From positions 8,804,001 to 8,868,000 of the forward strand of contig OZ316896.1 in NCBI GenBank assembly GCA_973895155.1: 64,000 nucleotides of DNA. Direction: 5' to 3'. The notes beneath the pieces were generated by a model. That model had not been told where the DNA came from and ran no database searches. It saw only the letters and a program-made list of their open reading frames with translations. This stretch comes from Marsupella aquatica. Lineage: Eukaryota > Marchantiophyta. Shown piece by piece: positions 1 through 11,695 of this stretch (position 1 is the stretch's first letter; each line of letters opens with the position of its first letter). A program made the position numbers and the translations under genes.

Positions 1-917
1 ATGTAGGGTATCCTGTAAATAACACTCAATTATTTAAATACAACAATCGAGTTTGAGTTTATTGTAGTATGGAGGGAAACATACGCCATATATTGTCATA
101 TTTTGATGCACTATCACTGGAATGCCCATTACATCACTGGAATGCCCATTACAAGGGCAGCACAGTTCCAAATTCAACTAAACTCCAACATCTCGATAAT
201 TGTACAATCACCAAACGTGACAATATAGGTATTTTTTTATGAATAAAACTCAATGATTTAAATATGGCAACAGATGAGTTTAACATGGTAGAGTGAAACA
301 TACCCCGTATCAAGAACCATAATACAATGTCCCCCCTTGTTATGCAGTGGTACTAATTTGGAGGGACTTTTTGGGTGAAAACAACAGAAACAGCAAAAAG
401 TGGAAGGAATTTAAAAACAAGTGCATTATATTTGGGGCTTTTTGGGTGAAAAGAAACAAAAACTGCAAAAAATGGAAGAAATAAAAAACAAGGGAATTAT
501 ATTTGGTGTGAATGAATGTAAATGAAAAAGTAAATGTACTCTTCTCCAAACTAGAAGTAAAAATAATTTTTTTCTTTTACCATCCATGTATACAAAGTGC
601 TCTTCCCTCTACTATCCACTTTGTACCATGCTCCTTCCTCTACCATCCATGCTATATCATGCATGCTACACCATGCAGTGCTCTTCCGTTGACCATCCAT
701 CCAATACCATGATCCTCTCTCTACCATCCATGCTATATCATCCATGCACATAGGTGCTACAACATTTGGATTGATAGTATTGTCATATTTTGATGCGCTA
801 TGGGGGTGCTGCTTACAAATGCAATACAGCACAGTTCCAAAATCAAGTAAACTCCAACATCTCGAGATGACAATATAGGGTATCCTATAAATAACACTCA
901 ATGATTAAGATACAATA
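1..917. repeat. AT-rich stretch with dispersed related segments
   Basis: No gene seen. A segment containing 'ggtatcctgtaaataaca' at the start recurs near 868-905. A segment around 97-200 (ending in 'aactccaacatctcga') recurs at 781-865 and again, altered, at 1540-1610. A stretch at about 585-750 repeats variants of 'taccatccatgctatatc'. These look like fragments of one old repeat family surrounding the GC-rich island next to it. Confidence 0.55.
358..502. repeat. Diverged tandem duplication, unit about 73 bp
   Basis: Two adjacent copies share 'ctttttgggtgaaaa', an A-rich stretch with 'gcaaaaagtggaag', and the end 'attatatttgg'. The copies have diverged by substitutions and small indels. No coding content. 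Confidence 0.6.
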
Positions 918-1545
918 ATGCACTATTACAGGGGATCCCGGTTTGGACTTGCCCGGCAAATAGACCCTTCCGAGGCTGTCAACCGGCAAGTCGACACCCG
1001 GCCTCTCCCGGTCTCGCTCCCCGGTCCCGGCCCGGCCCGGCCCGGCCATGACCTCCCGGCCCCATCACCCGGTCTCGTTTCCCTTTTGTTTCCTCCGTCC
1101 TGGCCCCGGTCCCCGGTCCTGGCCCGAGCTCATCCCCTGGCCCCCGGTCCCTGCTCCCACATCTCCTGGCCTGCGGTCCCGGCTCGGACATCCCCCGGCT
1201 CCCGGTCCCGGCCTCCCCTCCTCACCCGGCCCTCCTCACCCTCCCCTCCCCTCCTCCCACCCGGACCAGGCCCGGCCTGGCCCTTCCCACCCCCGGCTGC
1301 TGTTTGGCGGGGGCCGGGAAGGGGCAGGCCGGGTGCAGGTCGGGGGAGGGGCCGGGCCGGGCTGGTTGCTGGGAAGGGTGGTAGCGTCCGGGACAAGGCC
1401 GAGAAGAGTTTGGGCCGGGCCGGGAAAAGTTCAGGGAAAAAGATGGAATATGCATCAAATAGAGGCATTTTGGTCCGGCAAATACCGAGTTTACGTGCCG
1501 TGCAACTCGGCAAGTTGCCCGTCACTTCAAACCGGGCAGGGGATG
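918..1545. repeat. CCCGG-rich, strand-asymmetric island
   Basis: The base composition changes abruptly from AT-rich to almost pure C/G. The left half is pyrimidine-rich (cccggcccggtcccgg types) to about 1310. The right half (about 1311-1440) is purine-rich, with ggggccggg and gggccgggccggg. The strand switch means the two halves can pair as an imperfect hairpin. Both flanks carry related sequence (gcttacaaatg plus aagtaaactccaa at 812 and 1548), so this looks like an insertion or expansion inside a repeat. Long open frames cross it only because stop codons are rare in such composition. Confidence 0.55.
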
Positions 1546-1619
1546 CCGCTTACAAATGTCATGGAGCACGTTCCCAATTCAAGTAAACTCCAAATTCAGG
1601 TAAACTCCAAATTCAACCA

Positions 1620-2107
1620 AAAGCAAAACGGAATACACAAGGACCTGGCTGACAAAAACTACTGTTTGTCGTCAGTTATTACTACCATGCCAATAAGTCC
1701 TAGCACTGTACCAATAACTTAAAACAGCAGAGCAGATATTTACCCCATTGGAGTGGTGGAACTCTGTACAAATTGCACGTCCCTCCCTGGCAACTAATGA
1801 CTCACTGAATTCCAGCTTTATCAGTCACTCGCGCAGACTGATAATTCAGCCCATGCACGCACTCAGATGTGCATAGTACAATGTACTTTGTGATCCTTTT
1901 GTTTCTAAATTGACCTAAAATGAAATAAAATGATGGACTGAATTTCAGCTTTTTGGCCTTGACAGCTGATAGTAGACACATTCTACTTTGGATTATGCAC
2001 CATTGTAAATGAGGATACCCAGGGACCAGTAACAGAAAGGAGAGAGGGTTGGACTAGGATTACAAAGAGGCCAACCAAAGGACAACTAGAAACCAGTATT
2101 CTCATCA
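1620..2107. other. Intergenic, nothing recognised
   Basis: Unique-looking AT-moderate sequence. I see no open frame with protein-like composition, no RNA gene and no element termini. Confidence 0.4.
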
Positions 2108-2230
2108 CTACACCCCACCCACACAAACACACACATAACCTCCGCATACATCCCTTGCATGTGGAGGGAGCATTGAACCTGGGACTTCATCCGCAGACCT
2201 TGTCATGCAATAAAGAGGGAAAGTCATAAT

Positions 2231-2580
2231 GAAAATCTCATCAAATACATAACAAGCTCTTCTAATAAGACAAGATATGGCAGAAGATGCCTTGCCATAG
2301 AAAAGGTAGAAGGTGTCTATCTTACTACATTTTGGCATTGTGATGAAAATACATAACAAGCTCTTCTAATAAGACAAGATATGGTTAGGCTAGATTAAGA
2401 TAAAATATATAACAAACCCTTCTAATAAGACAGGATAGTGCAGAAGCCAGAAGGTGTCCAGCCATATAGCAGGCTCTAATAAGACAAGATAGGGCAGAAG
2501 GTGTCCGGCCATATAGCAAGCTCTTCGTCTAATAAGACAAGATAAGTTAGAAGGTGTCACTCCATATAGCAGTCCCATCT
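2231..2580. repeat. Minisatellite, five imperfect units
   Basis: The core 'ctaataagacaagat' preceded by 'atagcaagctcttc' recurs at about 2250, 2355, 2420, 2490 and 2528. Later units add 'agaaggtgtccggccatat'. Spacing varies from about 40 to 105 bp. Short open frames here simply follow the repeat and are not taken as genes. Confidence 0.7.
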
Positions 2581-2599
2581 AACTAAATTCTAGCACACC

Positions 2600-4235
2600 A
2601 TGTCCCACTACATTCTTGCACACAATGCACTTCATGCTAGAGTAATTTACTATATTTTTAATGGCACTGGAAGGAAATCATCAGGGCTCATTCACCGAGG
2701 CGGGTTTTCTGGTCAACGTCCAACTAATAAATTTGGGTCCCCAGGACCTCTCAGTGATTACTTCTTAATTATTTCACATCAGTCCTCATTCATTGAGGTG
2801 ACTGGATTTTCAGTTTACTCACTACCGTACTTTGGTTCCTTCCAATTCCAGGGGACTCTCGGGCAATTCGGCTCCTTTGGGCTTCCTGAGACTTTTTCCT
2901 TGTGTCTTGCCATAGGTATCTTCGACGCATTTTGTTGTTCGGTCTCAGTATTTGATTGACTGTCAGTTCCTTGAAACTCAAGGTTTCTTAATATTCATCA
3001 TGAGTCCTCATTCAGTGTCATGGTATTTTTGTCAGCCTCCCCTTTCATTTGAGTCGCGCCAGGAATCATGAGTCCTATCTTTGGTTGCGAATCACGTTCC
3101 CTGGACAATTGGCCTGACGCCCTGCTGCGGGAGGAAGGGAGTACTGCTTTCCATGGCTGCAGGCTTACTGAGATTCCTGAGCGGTAGGTGGAAACGTTGC
3201 AGGTTTGTCTTCTCTCCATTTTGACAAAGAGAAGGATTCGTCGCTCTTCTCAGAGTGTGTGGGCCCTGCCTGCGGCGATCCTGTTCAGTTGTGACTGAGC
3301 GGTACGTTTGGTGGGGGGGGGGGGGCGGGGAACCTGTATGATTCAGGCTCAATCTCAACGTACGGGTGCCTCTAATATCATGAAGTCTTGGAGACAGCAC
3401 ATATCACAGGTGAAGAGTGATCGAGAGAGACGAAGGATTCTTTCCAGGACACAGTTCTTGGCCCTCGTCTCGCAGCCATTGGGGCACATTGAGTTGAATG
3501 ACGACTTATGTTGTACGTGTTGTCCTTGATGGAGCTGGGACGAATCTGATCGAGTGACTACTAGACCCAATATCATGGCAGCTGAGTCGACAATTGTACA
3601 TAGAACAATGCCAGAGGTAATGCTGTGAACTTTATACGTTCGATAGTTGATTGTAACATTCCGTGGACGTAATGCCTGGATGGATATCTGTGGAAGTAAT
3701 GCCTAGATAAACATCTCTACATTTCAAGCTCAATTGTCTACGTTGTCTGTAGTCTTCTCAGAATTGAATTGCCTGTGCTGTACTTCAATAACTGTGACTT
3801 TAACGAGCATTGGTTGAACTTCAAGGAGCTCTGAGCTAAATCCTTGCTTGGTCAAATCAAGAGGTTCTTCAGATTCGAGTGAGTACATCGTTTGTCATCT
3901 AGTTCAGGACGATTAATCTGGAGTGCTATCTGACCTCGTCTTTGTCGTGCTCAGAGATGATAGCTAGTAGGATCAAGCTACATTCTTTAATTTAGGACCT
4001 TCTAGAGTAAGTTCTAGACCTTCCTGATCCTGAAATTAATTGTGTGGGTGGTTATCGCAGGAGAATCAGCTTAGTCGAAGGGACAGCCTGCATTAGAACT
4101 TCCAACAGCCTGCAGGCAAATTGATTACATTACTTAGCTTCATTCAACCTCGTCGTTTGGCCGCAGTGAGGCACGAAGGTGGGGAGTCCCTAGGGGGCAA
4201 ATTGGGGAAGAACTGCATGATCGAGACCCGCAAGC
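2600..4235 (+). other. Upstream region of the GT34 gene
   Basis: No convincing coding sequence. It contains a run of 13 G at 3313-3325. A possible leader intron has its donor near 3879 (gtgagtacat) and its acceptor near 4166 (ggccgcag). The splice sites look right but no transcript is available, so the leader structure is inference. Confidence 0.3.
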
Positions 4236-5561
4236 ATGGGATTCATTCAGATGGAGAAAACTTTAGCGAGGTCCGCTAGCGTGGACAAATCTCTGCAAAG
4301 GGCGCTCAGCTCGGACTGTAAGACTATGCAAAGGAGCACTAGTCTGAGGAAATCGAGAAGTCCTCCGCCTTCCTTTAACAACTTTTATGGAGGGTGGGCA
4401 GGCCGTCAACAGAGAAATGCGAGACTGACGTTAATGTGTGGCCTCGTGACCATTCTCATCCTCAGGGGCTCTATTGTCATCCAAACCTCGGAGTTTGAGT
4501 ATTTTCTGCAGGAGCAGGGGTCGACAGCTGAGGTTGATGTAGCTTACCGGTTGGGCCCTCAAATAAAAGACTGGGACGAGCAGAGATTAGAATGGAACTT
4601 GAGAAATTCGGGCAGGAATGTCACGCGTGAGGGTAAGCCACGGATCATGCTCGTGACAGGCTCGCAGCCTCAAGCATGCCAGAGTGCCATCGGCGATCAT
4701 TACCTTCTCAAGGCCCTCAAAAACAAACTTGACTATGCCAGAATCCACGACATGGACCTCCACTACAACATGGCTGTGATGCACGACGAAATGGACGATG
4801 TCTGGATCAAGCTTCCCACCATCCGTAAAATGATGCTCGCCCATCCCGAGGCCGAGTGGATTTGGTGGATGGACAGCGACGCTCTATTCACTGACATGGA
4901 GTTTGAGTTGCCAATGGAGAAATACGTCAACCACAACATGGTCATCCATGGTTTCTCTTGGAAGGTCTTCGATGACAAGGATTGGTGCGGGCTCAATGCT
5001 GGAGTGTTTTTAGTCAGGAACAACCAGTGGACGCTCGACTTCCTGGACATGTGGGCACGCATGGGCGAGAAGAGGGCTGACAATCGAGACGTCGTCGGTC
5101 GAATCTTCACCGAGAGTTTGACGGGGAGACCGGCGAACTTCGAGGCTGACGACCAATCTGGACTAGTTTATCTGCTCAATACTCTGAAGGATGTGCTCAG
5201 CCCGAAAATTTTCCTCGAGCACTCCTTTTACCTTCACGGGTTTTGGGTCATCCTCTCCGACAAGTACGAGCAGTACATGCACGACTTCCGCCCTGGCTTC
5301 GGTGATCATCGTTGGCCGTTCGTGACGCATTTCGTGGGGTGCAAAACTTGCAGCGGCTCTTATGGTGATTACGACCAGAAACGCTGTACCACTCAGATGG
5401 ATCGAGCGTTCAATTTTGCCGACAACCAAGTTCTCCAGATTTTCGGGTTCCAGCACAATTCGCTCTCTGATTCGCAAGTCACTCGAGTGAGGGAGGATAC
5501 CGATCGTCCATTGACACTGCTTACCCAAAACCTTTGGACCAACTCTACGATTCTATTCTAG
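4236..5561 (+). CDS. GT34 family glycosyltransferase (xyloglucan xylosyltransferase / galactomannan galactosyltransferase type)
   Basis: This is an intronless 441-residue protein, normal for the family. It has type II Golgi membrane topology: a basic, Ser-rich cytoplasmic tail (residues 1-62), one membrane segment at about 64-83 (with an Arg inside), then a lumenal catalytic domain. The sugar-nucleotide and metal-binding DXD motif is D213-S214-D215 in 'WIWWMDSDALF'. Further family blocks are 'NFEADDQSG', 'FYLHGFW' and 'WPFVTHFVGC' (residues 360-369). Known members transfer xylose from UDP-xylose to the beta-glucan backbone of xyloglucan, or galactose to mannan, in the Golgi. The residues seen do not separate the two; blocks such as 'HNMVIHG' occur in the galactosyltransferase branch too. 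A second ATG at 4251 is possible. The first is used because the frame is open and the tail is family-like. Confidence 0.93.
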   Translation: MGFIQMEKTLARSASVDKSLQRALSSDCKTMQRSTSLRKSRSPPPSFNNFYGGWAGRQQRNARLTLMCGLVTILILRGSIVIQTSEFEYFLQEQGSTAEVDVAYRLGPQIKDWDEQRLEWNLRNSGRNVTREGKPRIMLVTGSQPQACQSAIGDHYLLKALKNKLDYARIHDMDLHYNMAVMHDEMDDVWIKLPTIRKMMLAHPEAEWIWWMDSDALFTDMEFELPMEKYVNHNMVIHGFSWKVFDDKDWCGLNAGVFLVRNNQWTLDFLDMWARMGEKRADNRDVVGRIFTESLTGRPANFEADDQSGLVYLLNTLKDVLSPKIFLEHSFYLHGFWVILSDKYEQYMHDFRPGFGDHRWPFVTHFVGCKTCSGSYGDYDQKRCTTQMDRAFNFADNQVLQIFGFQHNSLSDSQVTRVREDTDRPLTLLTQNLWTNSTILF

Positions 5562-6834
5562 GGTACGTGAGATTGTCTCTTGAGTTTAATATAATGAGAC
5601 GGAATACTACCTGAAACTAGTGCGCGTCCGAGTCCACGGCAAGCTGCTTGACTGGTCATCTAGCTTTTGAGCGTCAGATTCCGAGTAATCGAAAAAGAAA
5701 CCCTCGATCGACTGGAAAGACAGTTGGCCTGTGTGATTTCGAAATGCTCATTGTACATTCCTCCACACTTCCACACTACTTTTGATCGACGAAGGTCATG
5801 ATTGCTAACAGGACTACCAAACAGAGAACTGAGGTGGCAGTCCGCTACCGCAGTCAGATCGAAGATTGTGGTAGTCAATTCTACGGGAAGTAGAATAGTG
5901 GTAATGAGTGACCCCGCAGGCGATGAGGGCCCCATGAGATAAATAAGATTAGGGGCCCAATGAAATAAATCTCCCCGGATTACTGAACAATTATCGATAT
6001 CACTCCCATACCGTGTATTTATGTCCTGGTTGTGTTTGGTGGAAGTGAGTCATGCATGTGTCTGTAAACGTCTGTGGGTGATGTCGCCAATCAGAGCGAA
6101 ATTGACATCGAAGGTACGAAAATTCTAACGACCTTTATCATTGAAATCGTTCGGTTTTACTAGATTCACTCGCCTCGTATGAGCTTGCGTCACTTGGCCG
6201 GGAGGGACAAGTAGGGCATCGATCATCGCGAACAGTGAACCCTCGAGAAAACCGCCCTCAGACAAGCGGGACGAGTGTACATGCAAAGTCTTGTTTTGAG
6301 AATAATCCTCCTATTCCTCCCATCACGCAAGAGCTGACAGTCGCGACGCTCTAAAACTGCACCACGCAATATGCGAAGAAGTCCCAATACGTTTGTGCTA
6401 CGCGAGGCTGTTGAACAGACCAATCAATGACATACCAACACCGAGATGATCGAGGACGAGGGTGATCGGTTCATTACTGCTGCTGATGATAATGGCTCCT
6501 TGCCGCAACTGGTAATTGCCCATGGTCTGCATTGAGTGAGTGAAAATCTTGGAGCACGTCATCTTAGCCAGTTCGACAAGACAATGTTCCAAGCATCCCG
6601 CAGTACTTGGCGCAAGGAAGGTGAAGGTAGCGAACCAAGGTCGGCCCCTTCAGTTCTACGATCGGTTGTGGAACCCATTGCCAGAGGCGAGATAAACTTG
6701 AACGAATCCTCTTGATGGAACTCGAACGGATCTCCGCTATATCAGAAAGTTGCACACATTTTGGCACGTTTTGGGAACGGAGATGACACAAGAGTGATCG
6801 AGACCTTCAGCAGATCGATTGCTTTACCGAATGC
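5562..6834. other. Intergenic, no gene seen
   Basis: 3' flank of the GT34 gene and 5' flank of the next gene. Only short frames without recognisable domains are present on either strand. Confidence 0.4.
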
Positions 6835-9800
6835 ATGGAGGATGAGCGACGATCACCCGGCGCTCGGACACGCAGTAGTATTGAAAATGTTAACAGCTCT
6901 CCGCAAGCTGAGGGTGAAACAGAGCCGCCATTCCCCGAAAATCCGGAAGAATTGGAGGTTCCGTGCACGGAGGACTGTCCACTGAGGTCCGAATACTTAA
7001 CAGCCGGTAGGAATCCGAAATCGGAGAAACAGAGCTCGCCCGTTGGAATTCGGGCCTTGTACCAACTCGACGAAGGGTATAACCTCACAAATAATTACTA
7101 ATTAGATATGTGTCAGCGCTGCCGAAGTGAGCTTTACGATGTCATTTGTGGGCTCGAATCACATGATGCTGACCAAAAGTTCAGACAGCTTACTCATTTA
7201 TAATTGCCCGTCATTGAGATTTTAATCTACCTTCCATCATGCCTGCAGAATTGCTCATACCTCGACCAGTCACAATTGCCCGTCATTGAGATTTTAATCT
7301 ACCTTCCACCATGCCTGCACAATTGCGCTAGACCTCATACCTGGACCAGTCACACCAGGTACATATGTGTTTGCAGTCTGGTGGCTCTGGTCAAAATGTT
7401 AGAAACAATGATGGAGCATTTCTGGATAACCAAAAGTAGATATCATTTCTGTCTCCAATGCACCATAATATCTCAACCAAAGTGCTATGTGAGTAGACAG
7501 CTTTCATTTATAAGTATATTACATTACATGAAAAGCCCAACTCGTGAGCAGACTTCCTAGTTTGTTCTTTATTCATGGCCTGAGTGATACAATCTTTCTT
7601 ATTGTAATGTCTAGGTTGAGTATGGTCTCTCGTGAGCAGACTTCCTAGTTTCTTCTTTATTCATGGCCTGAGTGATACAATCTTTCTTATTGTCGTGTCT
7701 AGGTTCAGTATGGTCTGATCGGCCTCAAAATCCAATTCCACGAGATCTCACTTAAAAAAAATAATCTCACACCTCCTAAGTTTTCCAGTGAAAATGGGAA
7801 AAACCGGGCAAGACACTCCGTTGAGCGAGCGGCGCCATCTTCAATTCCGCAACACTCATCTGCACATTACTGTGATCCTGACATTGCTGCCATCATATAC
7901 CGCCACGATATACCATCTTCGGATGAGGGGAAGGCAACCTCATGTAAGAGACCAAAGGTCAATTTCCCATGTTTTGGGAAGAAGATTGAGGACCCTGAAT
8001 GTTGGCTAGAGATGCATAAAAGCGATTTCCTGTCAATCACAGCCGAGGAGCAGGAAAGGTTGAGGAAAGAAAAGGATTGGAAGAAAATTCAAGTGGGTCC
8101 ACATGGAAAGTCAATCAGTCAGAAGCAGGCTGAGTGGGAAAGGGGGCTGAGGCAATATGACTATTGCTTAAGCTGGCAACGGCACATAGGCGAACATATT
8201 AGAAAAAGACATCAAGACAAACTGTATGTCAGATTTTGTCATTCCCCTGAAAATAGTGTATTGTAACATGATCCTGGATGATATCTTACTCAGATTTTCT
8301 CTAATTGTATCAAGAATTGGTCCACAAACTTTGGCAAATTGACTTGTCTTCCCACTATACATTTCAAAATGCCCAATATTGCGTACAGAACTGAGGATCC
8401 TTTCAGTTTGCATTCCTATTGCATTCATATGTGACATTTCTCAATGCTGCAAGAGTTGATGGAACTGACAATGAATCTCGCAGAATCAAGGCAGCAGTTC
8501 GTGAGAAGCCAATTTCTAAATTACAAGAAATCAAGACAGATGCCAAGATGATGGAGAGAGAACTCTTCACAACTTCCAGGAGCCTGGTGAGAGCCATTCT
8601 AACTACTTTTCCTCTGGTTTAAGAGTTGAAATGATTTCATATGAACGGATGGAATTGCATGTGATTGCCCCTAATCGGTAGTGTCTTGCAGGGAAAAACA
8701 TCGTTGACAAAACACTTTGAGAAATAACTCCACTCACCGAGAAAAACAAAAATCAATTGATTAGCTCACTAGACACTTCATTATTTTTGTTGCCTCGAAA
8801 AAACCAAATGAATGTCATTATTTTCCTCTCATTGAGTTGTTGCATTTCAGGCTTTTCTTAGAATGTCAAACTCACTGTGATTGTAATGTTCACTGTTTCA
8901 CGACAGAAACTCTGCCAGTTCTTTCAGAACAAAAAATATTTCAATTTGGATCAGTATACTAATCCGGTCATTTCGATCACATGTAGTTGTCAACGTTAGG
9001 TACATTCATTTGTTGATTTTCATGTTCGTCTACCAATGGATATAGCTGATCTTTCCCAGCTCCATATTTTTCTGCTGACAGGATGAGTACAAGCAAAAAA
9101 CACACCTAATTGTCAATGTTTTTCGTTCTAGGCGCCGGTTTCAACGAGATCAAGAGGCTTTTCTATTGCAAAATCGCTCCAAAATTGAATGTAAGCTTGT
9201 GATTCCTAATGGACACATTTGATGTGTCTTTTGAGATCTACTACTCTGTTGAGTTCTGTTCATACCCGTCCATGAATTCTATTGGTCACACTTGCCTTGT
9301 TGCGCTTTAGGTATCCAGTGGATAACAACTTTGTGATTGTTTGACAATATAAGGCTTTTATACAATCCTTAGAGACAAAGATATGCTGTTAAAACAAAGA
9401 ATATCAAATAAAACATTACCAGTACAGTAGGTTGCCTCAAACTAATCACATAAAATTTCCAAGGGATGCAGGGAGAAAAACTATGGCCAACGTGCAGTCA
9501 AAAGTTAAGGAACTACTGTCTGCAAAGAAATCATCTCAACTGGTAGGAGAACAAAGCAATTTGGGGAGAAGTCAAGAGGTTGTGGTAGCCACACCATGCA
9601 GTTGTAGGGCAAAGGAAATCAAATCATTTCACCAATCATCACAGGAGGATTCAAAGGGGGACGCTTTGAATAAGCCTTTGACCGAGCTTATGCTAGGGAC
9701 ATACCAACCCAAATTGAAGAAAACAGAATCCGTTGACAAAGCAAAGGGCAAACTTACTCACAATCGCTTAGATAATGTGAAAAAATCCCACAGGCATCCA

Positions 9801-9908
9801 TCAAAAGCCCATATTTTACGCGAGGCACAATTGGATGCGGATGAATGGAGTATCATTGACCCAGATTCGCCAAAGCATGGAAATCAGTTCAAATGCTTTG
9901 GGCGCTAG
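6835..9908 (+). CDS. Unrecognised spliced gene (exons partly resolved)
   Basis: I do not recognise this protein. Probable exons: 6835-6986 (ATG start, acidic and Pro/Ser-rich), joined in phase through a donor at 'ctgag|gtccga' to an exon starting at 7789 after 'ttttccag'. The second exon reads through Cys/Trp-containing sequence (FGKKIEDPECWLEMHK) to about 8223 (donor gtatgt). Next is 8454-8586, Lys/Glu-rich and probably coiled. A short exon may lie at 9132-9190. The last exon begins about 9431 and ends with the TAG at 9906-9908. The last exon is Lys/Ser-rich and ends 'DEWSIIDPDSPKHGNQ'. Links between 8586 and 9431 do not resolve in phase, so at least one exon is missing or misplaced. The composition suggests a soluble, charged, perhaps nuclear protein. 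That is inference only. Confidence 0.42.
7203..7349. repeat. Tandem duplication, period about 72 bp
   Basis: Two near-identical copies begin 'ttgcccgtcattgagatt' (7203 and 7275) and run through 'ctaccttcca(t/c)catgcctgca'. They lie in the probable first intron of the unrecognised gene. Confidence 0.85.
7543..7718. repeat. Tandem duplication, period 88 bp
   Basis: Copies start at 7543 and 7631 with 'cgtgagcagacttcctag' and continue almost unchanged to 'tatggtct'. Only a few substitutions separate them, so the duplication is recent. Same intron as the repeat just upstream. Confidence 0.9.
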
Positions 9909-10190
9909 TCGCCATCCAACTGAAAAGTAATCTTTCCACTTACACTTAACTGGAAGCGGATGAATGGAGTATCATTGACCCGGATTCGCCAAAGCATGGA
10001 AATCAGTTCAAATGCTTTGGGTGCTAGTCACCATCCAACTGAAAAGTAATCTTTCCACCTACACTTAACTGGAAGCGGATGAATGGAGTATCATTGATCC
10101 GAATTTTGCCGAAGCATGGAAATCAGTTCAAATTCTTTGGGTGCTAATCACCATCCAACTGAAAAGTAATCTTTCCACTACACTCATCAC
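9837..10190 (+). repeat. Three 119-bp tandem copies of the gene's coding end plus 3' flank
   Basis: Units begin 'gcggatgaatggagtatc' at 9837, 9956 and 10075. Each covers the last coding bases of the upstream gene, its TAG (changed to TAA in the third copy) and about 45 bases of 3' flank ending 'aagtaatctttccac'. The first unit is the functional gene end. The others are out of use downstream of the stop. Copies two and three are progressively more diverged. Confidence 0.92.
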
Positions 10191-11695
10191 CTCACATTCA
10201 ATCAAGTTCAGATTGTTGATGGCAAATTCTTAGTACATAATGGGTGCCCCGATACATTTGCCAACTCTCATTCTTAATCGTCTTAATGAAATTTGCCGTG
10301 GTGGGTTAGGGAACCCGAGGGCCTTGAGAATTTGCCGACACGTTTGACCTGGTTCAGGCATCAATCCAACAGTCATATGAGAAACATATTTAAAACCATA
10401 AAATTATTATGTAATTATTTTGAGTTAGAAAAACGTACTATCTTTCATAGCCAAGTCTTCTGGTGTGGTGGGAAACAGGGAAATAAGTTCATCTAACTCA
10501 AACCCCACCCATTTTTGTATTTGCACAGTAGGGTTGCAACAATCTGTTTCAATCAAACACTGTTGAATTTTCAAAACGGGCGAAATTGTTTTTGTTGCGA
10601 GCCATGACCATCACCTGTGTAGTCACCTCTGTTTGTTGAATTGACCTCAATTGTCTTATCATTCTCAACTGCATTTATTTTCTGGCTTGCTGCATTCATT
10701 GTATGGCTTTCCAGGAGGTTGTAGATGTATTCAGTCCACCCTATTTCATTCTCCTGTTGTTAGTAAGAAAACTATGCCAGTGAGTCTTCCTAAGTGCATT
10801 GTTTTCTGCACTTAAAATGATCTTTTAATTTCCGTCTGTACAGGGCCAGGGAAATGCTCAAACATCTACGTTTTATGGTCTTCAAAACGAGGCTGTCGTC
10901 CAGTCAGGTCCTTGAGCACAATACCTGAGCACAATCCTGCCGGTCTATTGCAAACCAAGGTGAATGTGTCTGAGTTGAAAACATACAATATCCAAATAAG
11001 CTATATGATTAGGGAGTTCCCACAGTAAGGTTCCACAATTTCCTACTGGAAGGAAAATTGGTAGAAAGTCTGGACCAAAACCTTCATTCACAGCTTGAAA
11101 AATGATTTCATCCCAATGCAAATGTGCAATTATCATGTGAGAGACGGAATGCACAACTTTCCCCCTTTAATTCTGGTGCACAGACTTCACATAGGCTGAG
11201 AGATTGAGGACATGTCAACTGGGTGGGAACTTTAAATATGCTTTTATTTGCCATTTGGGGGCAATAAAATTGTCTTCTCAATTGTCTTAGGCGTTTGACG
11301 CAACCATTTCTCAAATTGTTCCTGTGGTATTCACAGCAGCTACTTACGACCTTGTATACAGATATTCCTCAAACTCACATTCTGAGACAAGTCTCCCAAG
11401 CGACCTCTCTCGAGGGTATCCCAACAGAAACTGATAGGCTCTACTATTTGCAACACCTACTCAACATACACCTCTGAATGTTGGAGTAAATGATTAAGAA
11501 AATTGCACTGTCTCACCTCGAATTTGATTTACTACTTCCATTCGGTCAGAAAAACGCTTTTTGCCAAGCCTTCGCTCACCTCAATTTGATATATCTTTGA
11601 CATCTTCCATTTGGTCAGAAAAACCCTTCTTGCCTAGTGACCTCTCTCGAGGGTATCTGATCAGAAACTGATTGGATCTAGTATTTTGCCAACAC
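10191..11695. other. Intergenic, with a partial duplication of the FEY gene end
   Basis: No gene seen. From about 11404 a segment 'cctctctcgagggtatc' to 'aacacctactcaaca' is repeated from 11641 with many changes (period 237). The second copy runs into the coding end of the FEY-like gene. Between them lie two related stretches with 'ttggtcagaaaaac'. Confidence 0.5.

Noticed and set aside
918-1722. Long overlapping open frames in the GC-rich island (222 and 224 codons on plus, 131 on minus)
   Set aside because: Pro/Arg/Gly-dominated in every frame, caused by lack of stops in CCCGG-type sequence. No domain and no consistent frame.
2600-2959. 119-codon plus-strand frame upstream of the GT34 gene
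   Set aside because: Ser/Phe-rich, no domain, and begins just after a minisatellite. Not supported as a gene.
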